Shown here: one piece after another, positions 1-10,899 of the stretch
Position numbering within the stretch: the first letter of the stretch is position 1
Layout: every line of letters begins with the position of its first letter
Assembly: GCA_011037195.1 (NCBI GenBank)
Contig: JAAEAF010002702.1
Span: forward strand, 1 to 64,000
Source of the DNA: Triatoma infestans
Taxonomy: Eukaryota > Arthropoda > Insecta > Hemiptera > Reduviidae
Length of the DNA: 64,000 bases
Reading direction: 5' to 3'
Notes under the pieces: model-generated
What the model saw: only the letters and a program-made list of their open reading frames with translations
The model's database searches: none
What the model was told of the DNA's origin: nothing
Program-made: the position numbers and the translations under genes

Positions 1-14
1 AAAAAATATATATA

Positions 15-1685
15 CACTGCTGGTCAAAAGTTTGGGACCACCTAAAATAAAAATGTATTATATTTATTTTTGTTAATTTAATGATTTGTTATGTATGAAA
101 TAAAATGTCAGCAATTCAAAAATGTTATATTTGATCTATATACAATAATATAAGCGATAACAAATTCATTACAAAGGTAAATCTTTCCCAAAAATAATTT
201 CGACTAGGCGGCTTTTTCATCAAAGTGACCACCTCTCCGCTTAATTACTTCTCTTTTAATTCTAGGCAATCTCTCAATCAATTTATTGATTGTATCGAAT
301 TCAATATTGCTCCACACACAGTACAGTATCTGCCACAGAGCATCAAGAGAATTCGGGCACTTGAGACGAACTTCTTTTCTATCTCGCTCGTCCCATAAAA
401 GTTCAATTGGGTTCAAGCTCGGGGATCGCTGCGGCCAGAACATATTGACACAATTTTTTCATCCTCTTTTCCTTAAGGTATTGTCTACATAAATTGGAAG
501 TATGTTTAGGGTCATTGTCCTGTTGCATAATGAATTTTTTCCCAATCAGTAGCTGACTGCGCGTATGGCGTGATTTTCTAAAATGCTTTTATAATTTTCT
601 TTATCATTGACCCTATTCCGTAACCTGAAAAACATCCCCAAACCATGACCGAGCCCTCCGTGCATAACTATGGGTATTATGCATTGTAGGTGTAGTTTTT
701 CTGACGCTGAACGTCTTACAAAAACCCTTCTTGGACTTATCAGACCAAAATACGTTCCTCCAACTTACACTGTGAAGTCTTTGTACCATACAAAGACCAA
801 TTAGCAAAAGAGATTAGTTACCAAAAGAGATTAGTACCACTACTCTCTCTCTTCCTTCTCCCTTGGCTTTCGCCAATTAACTAGAGACGGAGACCCTAGT
901 TTGTGTAGTGTGCTTGTCCTTGTCTGTAAAGCGTAGAGTAGTGTTTCCCTTTTTAGTGTAAGCGAATTGTGTACTGTTCTGATGAAGTGCATGGAGTATT
1001 GCGATGTGGTAACCCGTGGGATCGCTACTCCCCAATAACTGAATGCAACAGATACCTCTTGCGGGCACTCCCAGAGCGATGTAAATCTTCATGATTTTTT
1101 AAACTATCTGATAGCACGGTGTACACCATTTTTTGAAATATTAAGTTCAGCTGTTATTTTTCGTTCTGATTTCCCTATTTTATGTGAACTTCAAATGGCA
1201 CTTCTGGTAGCAACACTCAGTTCTTTAACTTTGCCCATTCTGTATTAATTCAAAAGAGGAAAAATCACCTGAACTAATCAATGTTGCAATAATTAATAAT
1301 CTCTGGTCAAAAAGATATACTCGTAAACCGTGGACCTCAAGGAGTGAACTAATCACAATTAAATAAAATAGTATAAAAAGTAAGTAAATAATGATTTGTT
1401 GACAAACAATACTAAGTCCTAATCTGTAAACATAATCTATAATTTGAAAGAAATTATTCTCTGTGAATTACTAACAAATCCAAAAAGTAAATTGTTTCTC
1501 AAAGACAAAGTGTATATTATGTTAATAAGATATTTATTTTAAAAGGTGCCTTTTAAGAGAGGGAAGTATTATGCATAAGTCACGTTACTGTAAAATTCTC
1601 ATGACAAAGTAACTATATTTATATTTTAAGAATATTAGTAGGTAACTAAATTTTTTAACTGGTCTCAAACTTTTGAACGATATTG
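15..1685 (-). mobile_element. Tc1-like DNA transposon, decayed, transposase on minus strand
   Basis: The left end (15 onward, after a TA) carries the typical Tc1 terminal motif with GGTCAAAAGTTTGGGACC. The right end near 1661-1685 carries the inverted counterpart GGTCTCAAACTTTTGAAC and is followed by TA, so the element is bounded by TA target sites. Minus-strand remnants follow transposase order: a helix-turn-helix segment at about 1245-1105 (GKSERKITAELNISKNGVH, with stops), the first catalytic Asp region at 807-613 (VFWSDKS, where the usual DES is altered), and the C-terminal block at 443-204 (WPQRSPSLNPIELLW). Stops and frame changes show it is not functional. Confidence 0.9.
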
Positions 1686-1845
1686 TATATAATCTTAAGG
1701 GGCGGCAATTCGTCTTTTTGTCCAGGGCGACGTAACCGCTAGAGCGAGCGCTGTTACCGAGAATATTTAATTCAAGAAACATTTGATTAGTACTTCCCTT
1801 TTCAGCAATAATAGAAAGTAAAAGAGATTTGTTCGATAAATTGTT

Positions 1846-2863
1846 ACTTTCTCTTACTCCTAGTAATCGTGTCAAATTTTCGATATCGAGTTTTCGTCGG
1901 AAATATCCGTTTGAGGTCCCCTGAGTCCAAAAAAGTGGTTTTTAGCAAGTGGTCTCTGTGTGTGCGTGTGTGTGTGTGTGTGCATATATATCTGTATCTG
2001 AGCAGCATAGCTCAAAAACGAAAAACCGTAGAAACTTGAAACTTGATATTCCGTTTAGGTATCACTATGGGATCTAACAGTGGGTCATCTGTCAAAATTT
2101 CTCAACCGGAAGTACCACTTTACTAGTTTTTTTTTTATTTGTTTGGGTTTTTCTCAAAAATCGCTCCGACGATTTTCTTCAAACTTAGTGTGTCAACTAC
2201 ACATACAAAGAGCTACAACTTTTATTTGAAACATTTCTCTGGGAAAATTCTTTAAAGGCATTTTTGGGGGAGGGGTAGGATTAGGTTTTCCTCTAAAGTG
2301 CTATTGGTCGAGTTTATTAGACATTCTGTCATCTAAATAATGTTAATTGTAGATTGAATATGTTGTAGAAATTCCGAGGTTATCGAGTTAAATCGGATAC
2401 CGGAAGAGGCGTTTACTTTAAACCTTATTAAATGATGTTTTTTTTCACTTTTTTCCGCGATAGTTCTCAAAAATGGGCTCCGACGATTTTCTTGAAATTC
2501 ATATATAAAACTAAACATGTACAAAGATCTGTACAACTTTTATGTTTTAAACATCTCTAGGAAAAATTCATTTAAGGGTACTTTTAGGAGAGGGTGGGGT
2601 TATGTTTTTCTATAAAGTGCAAGTACAATTCACCATGCCAATACAAAATTGAAGTAGAAAATAGTAGCTGGGGGGGGGCCCCCCAATTAAATTCCGGTGT
2701 ACGGAAAATGGTGGTGAGTAAACCGGAAGTGCGCTTTTACTGAACAGTTTTTTCAGTTTTCGACGAATCTCATTAAATTTGGTACACAAACTATAAAATT
2801 TGTCAATTATAATTTTGAGAACTGGAGTAAGAGAAAGTTGTGTGAGTGTTTCACACCAGATTT
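1846..2863. repeat. Structured repeat family with 14-bp inverted ends, copy A
   Basis: Perfect inverted ends ACTTTCTCTTACTC lie at 1846-1859 and, inverted, at 2825-2838. Similarity to copy B (43617-44558) continues about 25 bases past the right end. The interior holds about three related units of roughly 300 bp, each with a 'cgacgattttctt' type core (2167, 2481, and a variant near 2761), and a GT microsatellite near 1957-1984. There is no open reading frame of note. It may be a non-autonomous DNA element; its class is not known to me. Confidence 0.75.
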
Positions 2864-4032
2864 TCTTTCGATCATAATAGTGATCAATGTCGGTAGAGAC
2901 GCTAGTTTTAAAAATTGCCACCAGGTACCAGCACTTACCGGACTTTAGCTTTACAAATACAGATAAAAACAGCTAATTATTTCATTGCTTATCAGCTAAA
3001 AGTAATTTTACGTCAATTACAAATAAATCATCATTTAAATAAATAGTTTTTAAATTTAAGCTCAAGTAGTCTATTTATTTGCAAAGCATAAAAGATAGGA
3101 TTTTGCATAAACGAAAGCAATTTTTTTTTTCACTAACATTAAAATTTATTCTTTTATCTCCATCAGCCAGTTGGTCTGTATTGTCTATTATTTGTTTGCT
3201 GGCTAATTTTGCCTAATAATGCTTAAAAGAGCTGTTTTGAGAGTCCAATTAAAGATTTCCTTTCCTATTTGTGAACAATTTAATTTCATTGCAGAAAAAG
3301 CTAAGCAACTTTCTTTAGCGTTCCTCATGCTCAGCCAAACTAAAACTATTTAAAAAAAAAAGAAGATATAACAAGCTATTAAGCGATTTGGAAAATGAAT
3401 AATTCATCTTGACCAACTGCATGCAGGCCGAGTAAAGTTCAAGTTCAGTTTAAATTTTAAAAAGTAAACAAAGTAGAGATTTAATCCAGCGAAATTCATG
3501 TAGATATGAATTAATCTATGGTAAACTCGTTCCAGTTTTAAAACTTGTCAAACGACTAAACATGGGAAATTTGATGCTGAGCTTCAATAGTTAGTGACCG
3601 AGCAGTTTCAGACTTGGAAATAGTATTTCTGGATGACCTCAGATTTCATAGGGGCCCCTCAGAAACTGCTCGCACTCCTAACGTGATGTTTCGCTACCAA
3701 ATGTCACATCTACTCTAAACGTAAAGTAGCCCTATTTTTTGGCCTATGGAAGTAACATTAAGTATAATGGGAATAGATTTTTCCAAACAGGAATAATAAG
3801 GCGGGGGAAAAGCCAGTAAAAAACATTATGGAAGAAAGAAAATTCATCATTATGCAGAGGGTTCGAAATATTTTTCCATTCTATCTGGAGGATATGAACT
3901 TTTAGGTTTCCGCGGCCATTTTCATGAAAAACACTTGAGCTTCCTAGTTGCAATGAACGATGGCGGAGGAAGCATAGACGCCCCATTTCTACCGAGGCTC
4001 AGTGCCTTATTCGCTTTCGAGGAGTAAGCGAT
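2864..4032. other. Non-coding; one short inverted repeat
   Basis: No convincing gene. An 11-bp inverted pair, CGAGCAGTTTC at 3599-3609 and GAAACTGCTCG at 3662-3672, may mark a small decayed element. The 80-codon minus-strand frame at 3744-3986 has no recognisable motif and looks like chance. Confidence 0.5.
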
Positions 4033-4071
4033 CCTAAAGAGGCTCATTGCAACATGGGCGAAACGTCGGTT
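4033..4071 (+). repeat. CCTAAAGA...GGGCGAAACGTCGG motif, possible retroelement end
   Basis: A short conserved block resembling blocks at 13972-14010 and 61137-61162. The form C(C)TGAAGA - short hairpin - GAAACGTC is common at the 3' or terminal-repeat part of retroelements, including Penelope-like elements, and partly fits the hammerhead core CUGANGA...GAAA. This copy has CTAAAGA instead of CTGAAGA, so it is degenerate. Confidence 0.4.
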
Positions 4072-4954
4072 TGTAGCGAACCACTGACGCGGTCACAACC
4101 CGGAAACGCAAATGTTTTTTATGTGGAAGATGTTAAAAAGAAAAATTAATTGGTTGGCACTCCATTCGTCATTTCTCTATTGTACTGAATTTTTATGAGA
4201 GAAACTTAATAGCATATTTGAATTTATGTTGAAAGAATACCTGATTGTAAATGCTGCCTTGAAATGGAAAGGAGTGTTTTTAAACAAAAAGACTTTTTAA
4301 ATGTTATATTAAACTAGATAATATTTCTATTGGCAGGTCCAAGTTATTGCGAACACTGCTAGCCAACAGTTGTTTCATTAAAGTAATGTAATGCATATTT
4401 TTTCTGGCGGTCTTTAGATCTAACTACCGATTAGGTGTCTTGGCAGAGGCAGATAGCAAACATACTTTACTATATATTTCTCATGTTAATATATCTTATT
4501 AAATCCAAGGCTAAGACCCTAACTCGAATCTCGTACCATAATACATTTCAGTTTAGCGGTCCTCGCTGCTTTTTACTGAACTACAAAGGCGCCTTACTAA
4601 CCAACTTATTATGCAAATAATTGTAAGCTAAGATATCCCCACTACTACAATGAAATACATTTATTTCAGTATATACCATGTCATCGAGCAATGCTATTAT
4701 TTTGTATAATGCTGCAACATGAACAAAAAAATACGGAGATTTTAGTTAAAAATCTCTAAGAAAAATGCTCAGATCTTTCTCTCTTGATCAATTTGAAAGT
4801 AAATGGCAGTTGCTTAATTTTTCTGAGATTTTCAGACTTTAAATATTTATAAATCCAATTGTGCTCAATTTTAGACTTTCAATAAGAAGCAATTTAATTT
4901 TGTTCGGATAGTAGATGAATCTTTAATTTATGACCAAAGGAATATATCTCAATC

Positions 4955-6412
4955 ATTTTTTTTAATTTTATTTATTCATTTACATTGCTTTCGGGATACA
5001 TTGATCTATAGCAAGGACTGGGTTTGACATAATTACATTTTTGATCAAATAAACTTCTCAACTCAGTATAGAACTGACGACAGAACAAAAATATAAGATA
5101 AAAAAAGAAAACACAATTGTAAATAATAAATACAGTTCCTAAGGGTTACCTACTTATGAATTAAAATAACTAACCGCTTACTAAATAAATAAAACTAGAT
5201 ATGTAAAGAACAAAATAAACATTATGAGGTTGAACTTGACCAACAAATATTATCATTATTCTTGTTAATTATTATTATTCTAATTATTATAATAATTAAG
5301 GAATTGATACTTATTAACATAGATCATCCAGTTAAATTTCTAAAAGCCAGACTTTTTGTAACAAATAAGTGAATGTTATTTAATTTATTTTTATTAATAT
5401 TGGAAACTGTTCTCAATTTTTACCAGAATTATTGTGGGCTGTCATGAAGTATTACTTTAAGTATTTATTTCTATATGGCAAGAGAAGAGGGGAGTCAATT
5501 AAAAATGTATTAAACTATGTATTTAACTATCCATTTCCCCGGAATTACATAAGTATAATATTTTTCAAAGTCAAACTGAATTTTTTCACCATTTAATTTT
5601 TTATAAGCCATTCTTAACTGTGAAATTAATTTGATTTTGTTTATATGTACACAGTTATACAGATATTCTTCTTTAATTCCAAGGCTACTAATATTACGAA
5701 AGTATAAATTATAAGAGGAGTGAATAATAAAATCGATGACGTCTTTACTTAAGAAATGATTTTTGACTGTTTCTACAAGAGCATTTAGACTATTTCTCAC
5801 TACATCAAAATTTTGGCTGTCCCAAATATGTTTAGCTCCTAATAGGCTGAGCAGGTCCCTTAACTCAAATGCCCAGTAAAATGGGATCGTTTTGCACTCT
5901 ATTAGTTCAATAAGTCTTTTAAAACATTGCCTGGGCAACTGGTCATTATCCATTTCTAATAACTTACACTAGCATTCAAACTTTATTTCGAAAATTTTAC
6001 AAACAATATGAGTGCGACCTACTTCCACTATAATATAGCTATCCGGGTGATAAATTTAGTAATACTTCACAAAACTCTAACTGCCCTCTTTCCACCAAAT
6101 GTGAATACTGGCAGCCCCATATTTCACTCATGTACAATAAAACACTTTCAGACTGCGAATCAAATAACTTGTGTTCTTTGTAGTTCAACATAGTTGAGCA
6201 GCCCTATTTAGTTTTTTTAAAAACAAAGTGTGTCTCTCTTGTGTTTCATGAATCATATTTGGTCGCAAATAACAGTTTAAATATTTTCTGACTTGCAACG
6301 GCACTCTTGGCGAGAGAAGATGATCACGCCTGCTAAACATTCCAGAGGAGGAAAACACCACTCCTTGATACGTATTTAAACAGATTGCAGATTTCAATAT
6401 TACTGTTTTCAT
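4955..6412 (-). mobile_element. Non-LTR retrotransposon (LINE), 3' fragment of the RT-containing ORF
   Basis: Three adjacent minus-strand segments in different frames read in the order of a LINE ORF2 C-terminus. 6412-6185 has GVVFSSSGMFSR, about 6195-6045 has VLLYMSEIWGCQYSHLVE (the usual LINE 'YGSEIWG' region) ending SPG-stop, and 5953-5510 is 147 residues starting LPRQCFKRLIEL and including SSYNLYFRNISSLG. An AATAAA lies on the minus strand at about 5463-5468, and an A-rich tail with AATAAA near 4960-4980 probably marks the 3' end. The 147-residue piece could be mistaken for a host gene; the context argues for a frameshifted LINE. I cannot assign the clade. Confidence 0.7.
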
Positions 6413-6859
6413 AACTAAAGTTCTTAATATTTCTAGTCACGAAATATCACAATCTTAAATTATCCTATTTACTTAAAAAATAAATATCAAAGATATTTTC
6501 CGTGATACCTGCTTCATTTTGTGATCATCGACGGGTTTTGGGCGTTTGCCTGAATAATATTATATTAAATATTGTAACATACCCAGAACCTTTATAAAAT
6601 GGCATGCACCATTAGGGTTCCTCTGTAAAAACTACTAGACTCTCAGAAGACCCAGTATATATTTCATATTGTAACCAAGATGGAATCTGTAGGTACAAGG
6701 GTGCGTAGAACACTCGGTTGAAGTGTCTATGAAAAAGAACCAATTTTCCTGATTATAAAAAAAAATCAAAATTCGTCGTTCATCACAATCCGACCGAAAA
6801 ATGTTTCGTTGTTGCTAGAAAATAAGGAAGACACTTTTTTATTAGTTTAGCTTATTTTG
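6413..6859. other. Non-coding, nothing recognised
   Basis: AT-rich sequence with no gene, RNA or clear repeat that I can support. Confidence 0.5.
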
Positions 6860-7476
6860 CATCGACATTAAAGAAACAAATATATTGTTCAATCATTCAG
6901 TATGTTTATGTTACTCATGTTAATATATTAGAATTTTAGCTAAGTGATTTATTAAAACAAAATAATGATAAAAAGAAAGAAAACAGTATAGATGGCTAAC
7001 TTAAAATTCTCTCTGTATTGCTGCTTTCAATTTAGAGTGGTACCCACAGTGCAGAACCAATTATGTTAAGATGTAAGCTCAGAGAGGCGAAATGTAGTTG
7101 CTAGATAATAGTTCTGCTAAAACTTCACCTCATATTTCAATGTTTTTTATTATTTACTAGTAGTTATGTGATACCATTCTTGTGTTATTTATTTTTTGTT
7201 TTTAATATATTGTAAAGTACCAGAACATTTAAGAGAAATCCTTACTTGCAAATCATCAATGCAGCATACTTTATTAATTATACTGCTTTTAGAGACATTT
7301 CTGCATATTGTACTTAAATAATTCTGACAGTATTCGTTCCGGAATTAAACTCTAAAGCAGTGGTTCTCAGAGTTGGACGCGAATATTCTAGCTAAGAAAA
7401 TGTTTAAGAAATCATGTGGAAGAAAAGTTTTATGCTGTCAAATTGGCAATATTATAAGTTCAGTCAGGAACCACTA
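6860..7476. repeat. Dispersed repeat, copy A, next to a mariner remnant
   Basis: This stretch matches 19605-20240 over its whole length with scattered differences, for example 'cattaaagaaacaaa' and 'ctgctttcaatttagagtgg' in both. In both places it is followed by a mariner remnant in the same orientation. A possible hAT-type terminus, CAGTGGTTCTCA at 7358 with GAACCACTAC near 7469-7477, suggests a roughly 115-bp MITE at its right edge. Confidence 0.6.
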
Positions 7477-7479
7477 CAA

Positions 7480-8575
7480 TCAACACATTTCTGTCCCCGA
7501 GAAATAAGTTGGTTTATTCCTATAGGCTAAAATCCGTGCTTCGGTATTCGACGAACTGTTGGAAAGCATTCTGTTGGTGTGGAAACGTTTTCCCTGCAAA
7601 AATCTTCGAGATGTTTGAAGAAGTGGTAGTCGGCTAGCAGGAAGTCAGGTGAATATGGCCAATGAGGTAAAAGTTCATAACTCAATTCGTTCAGATTTTA
7701 AAACGTTGAAGTGCAACGTGTGGTCGAGAGTTATCGTGGAGAAGAAATGGACCCTGTCTGCGTTTCGATCCATCTCCAGATTTGCTGAGCATATTTCCCA
7801 AATGCAATGGTTTTGCCTAGATTCAGAAAGCTATAGTGAATTAGACCAGCAGTAGACCACCAACAGTGAGTGCGACATTTTTTTTGTCATACTCTTGTTT
7901 TATTTGGAAGTTTGGTTTTGGAAGAGCTATGGTGTTTCCTCTTGGGCATTCATTAAGCTGTCGTCAACGGTTGGGTGTAAAATCCACTTTCCTCGCAAGT
8001 CACACTCCGACCTACAAAATATTCGTTATTGCGCAGAAAAAGAGAAGACGTCTCTTAAAAACACCATTTTTTAATTTTTTGTCTGCTAATGAGGCACCCA
8101 CTTATTGAGCTTTTTCACCTTTCCAAGTGTTTCAGAAGCCGTAAATAGGTGGTGTTGAGTTCTTTGACAACTTCTCGTGTAGATATAAGAGGATCAGCTT
8201 CTGTGATTGCCCTCACTTTATCATTGTCAACTTCGGATCTTCAATGATCTCGACTCCTAAGCAAACTTCTGGAACCATTCTGCACTATGTGTTTGTTAGC
8301 AGTTCTTGGGCCAAATTCGTTTTTAGCTGCGAGCTGTTTCTGCGACAACGACCTATTTTGAATTCAAATTAAGAAATCGCTCAAACGTCCTTTTTTCCTT
8401 CCATAAACTAAAATAAATGGATAACAAACAGCAAGTAATAAATCATTAGCAAAAAACACAAAGCAAGAAATGCGCATAACATAGCCAAATTTATTTAAAA
8501 ATGAATACCATTATCAAAAGGCAAAATTCAACAATACAAATCAACAATCCGCAATTACTTTTGTCCCAACCCAAC
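7480..8575 (-). mobile_element. mariner-family transposon remnant, copy A
   Basis: Near 8545-8575 the sequence reads as a mariner terminal repeat on the minus strand (TTGGGTTGGGACAAAAGTAA). Minus-strand translation from about 8400 downward shows the mariner N-terminal domain in pieces: RAIFLFEFKIGR, then a segment like [22 protein letters not shown], interrupted by stops. It is clearly homologous to the copy at 20340-21460. It is non-functional. Confidence 0.8.
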
Positions 8576-9151
8576 ACATTCCAACCTTCTAAATTATTGT
8601 TACAAACCTAAATTAGTGTAATTTAAATAACCTAGAAAAGAGGTAGTTTACATTTCTATTAAGTACCTATTTAAATAATTTAAGAGATATTAAATATAAT
8701 ATTGATAAAGATTAGTGATCTAGGCAGCTGTCATTTTTTATAAATATGTATATATACAAAAAATGCATGCTTTATAAACACCGCAAATGTTACTCCAAAT
8801 AGTGACGTTTCTATCTTGTCTTATTAAACTTTCCATTATGATAATGGATGAACTCTGCAACTGGAAAAAAAAAGCTAACAGTCAAAATTAGAAATTGTCC
8901 TACACTGCAGATCCTGTAACCGGTTCAGTAAGGTATTGGATCTTTGAATATCTTTGAATTCACGCTACCCACTGGACTGACTATACCCACAAGACTATAC
9001 TAAATTGACACTCCTCAGTTGTATCCAGTATATAAATGATCAATATGGAAGATAAGAAAATAAATGTAGTCCGATTTCATTTGTTTGCCAACAAAAATGG
9101 AACTTAAGCAGACAATTAAAAAAAAAATGAAAGAAATTTATGAAACAAATT
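8576..9151. other. Non-coding spacer upstream of the SDHD 3' end
   Basis: AT-rich, with no gene or repeat that I can support. Confidence 0.5.
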
Positions 9152-9157
9152 TTTATT
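9152..9157 (-). terminator. Polyadenylation signal AATAAA of SDHD
   Basis: AATAAA on the minus strand about 120 bases after the SDHD stop codon. Confidence 0.6.
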
Positions 9158-9276
9158 TAACACTATTTACAAGTAATTAAGTGTGCAGAAATGACTTCAA
9201 ATAAATTAACAAAAATTAATCAACAATTAGTAATCTAAACTGATCAGCGCAACATTTAATTTAATACTGCAAATAC

Positions 9277-10108
9277 CTAGATTTTCCACAGCAGTCTAAT
9301 GCCATTTCCAATGCCTGAATTATTGAATGTTAAATTGAAAAGGCCAACCAAGATAAAGATTGACAATACATAAAGCGCACCAAGTGCTATCTTTGGTATA
9401 AGGTTTCCAAAAATGACCGGACGAACATAGTCAACAACAATTGCTTCAAAGCCCCTACAAATGCAGAAATTTATAAAACAAGAAGTCATCATTAAAATTT
9501 TACAACAAAATATATTAAACACACAGAAGTCTTTTATTAATTACATTTTATAACGTACTAAATGATTATACTAACCAATGTATGTGCATAACTGAAGTTA
9601 CGGCCATGATGATATCAAAAAGCACATTAGGATACATTATTCCAAGGGGATATATCATAACTAAACCCGCAGATAATATTTTCTCATAGGTCCATATTTT
9701 GCTATGATCATGATGGCCTGCAGATGCTTTTTTCGTTTCAGGCTTGTCTGCGAACTGTCTCACTATCAGATTCAGTTGTGGAACCACCTAAAAAACATTT
9801 AACAAATAAGAAATCTTATTTTTGTATTCATCAAACTAGACGAGAAAGTAAATACATATCGTACTTCAAAACGCTTGAGAGGTGCGCATTTTTCATTTCC
9901 TCTTTGTAGGAAATCGAATCGATGGAAAGAAGCTGTTGATATTTTGCTGAAGTTGGTTGCAACCCCAAGTGTTGGTCGCACTATAACATTTAAAATAATA
10001 TAAAAGTATTTGTTGACTGTTGATGTATTATGTTATAAAGAAATTTGGTGAGGTTCAATTATGTGTTGAAAGTTTCTTTCTTGACCTACCCTCACCAAAT
10101 TTCTTCAT
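9277..10108 (-). CDS. SDHD: Succinate dehydrogenase cytochrome b small subunit (CybS, complex II membrane anchor)
   Basis: SDHD anchors complex II in the inner mitochondrial membrane, binds heme b and helps form the ubiquinone site. Proposed exons (minus): 10108-10096, 9980-9865, 9787-9576 and 9454-9277, all GT-AG and in phase, giving 172 residues, close to the family size of about 160. The third and fourth exons join to give MHIHWG...VVDY: His111/His113 and Asp122-Tyr123 sit with the same spacing as the heme-ligand His and the quinone-site Asp-Tyr of animal SDHD. Hydrophobic segments lie around residues 80-115 and in the last 50 residues. The last three exons are firm. Exon 1 (only 13 coding bases, M-K-K-F plus one base) is inferred from an ATG and a GTGAGG donor inside an inverted repeat, so the start is less sure. 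The N-terminus is basic and Ser/Arg-rich, as expected of a mitochondrial presequence. Confidence 0.88.
10038..10105. repeat. 16-bp inverted repeat covering the proposed SDHD exon 1 donor site
   Basis: AAGAAATTTGGTGAGG at 10038-10053 is repeated in inverted form at 10090-10105, with a 36-base loop. In the minus-strand transcript the upstream arm contains the 5' splice site (TTTG|GTGAGG) and the other arm lies in intron 1. Confidence 0.7.
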
Positions 10109-10899
10109 AATTTAAAACAATGTAAGATTGAAGATAACAAATTTAAAGCTTTTTTGGAGATAATTGTCAAATTTATAAATAATTGCTAACATAAAATAAA
10201 TTTAAAGGTATATTGAAGATAATTGTCAAATTTTGTAAGTAAGCTAACTTTAAATAACGTAAATTCGTATTTCAAAACATCTACCATTTTTAAAACCATT
10301 TATTTTTCATAACCTTACTACTTAAATAAGTGTTATTTTTTATTAATTAATTTATAAAGAGATACATAGTGAACTCACATTTGCAACTATTTAAAGTGCT
10401 TCTCAAGAAAACGGATAAGGCCATTTGTTTAAATTAAATAACAAGAAAAACTGATTAATACTTTATGCCTTACTAATAATCAGCAAGGTTACCGCTAACC
10501 AGAGAGCTGGCAACTGATTTGAGGTCAATTTTAATTACCGATCACTTTCCATAATTATCTAAGAACACAAGACTTTTTAAATAAGTAATTAAAAAAAATC
10601 ATTAGTAACGATAATGTTGATTTGATTTCATGGCAACAAAATTATTTCGATTATAGCATTGAATGTAGTTTATATGCAATCTACTATTGTAACCACAATG
10701 AAGGTTGAAGTTTGGAATTGCAGTCAGATAGGGAGTGAAAGTTGGAGAAAGGAAATAAGAATATATTAAATTCTAAAGCACGTTTGTTTTTTTTTATTGC
10801 CACATTACAGATTAAATTATATTTGCACTTATATTGCAATACATACATATACAACATATTATAGTTACATTAGACTTAAAAAGTTGCGGTCTGTATGTG
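10109..10899. promoter_or_regulatory. Shared upstream region of SDHD (minus) and mRpL9 (plus)
   Basis: About 790 bases separate the two divergent start codons. The region probably carries both promoters. I see no clear TATA box or other motif, so this is inferred from gene arrangement. Confidence 0.5.

Noticed and set aside
3744..3986. 80-residue minus-strand frame
   Set aside because: No family motif, no splice or polyadenylation context, lies between repeat blocks.
5510..5953. 147-residue minus-strand frame with a nearby AATAAA, looking like a host gene
   Set aside because: Adjacent frames on both sides read as LINE ORF2 C-terminus (SEIWG region, SSYNLYFRNISSLG-type ending), so it is treated as a frameshifted retrotransposon.
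9799..9981. Start of SDHD at 9981 in the same frame
   Set aside because: The codon there is GTG and follows a splice acceptor (TTATAG), so it is the second exon and not the start.
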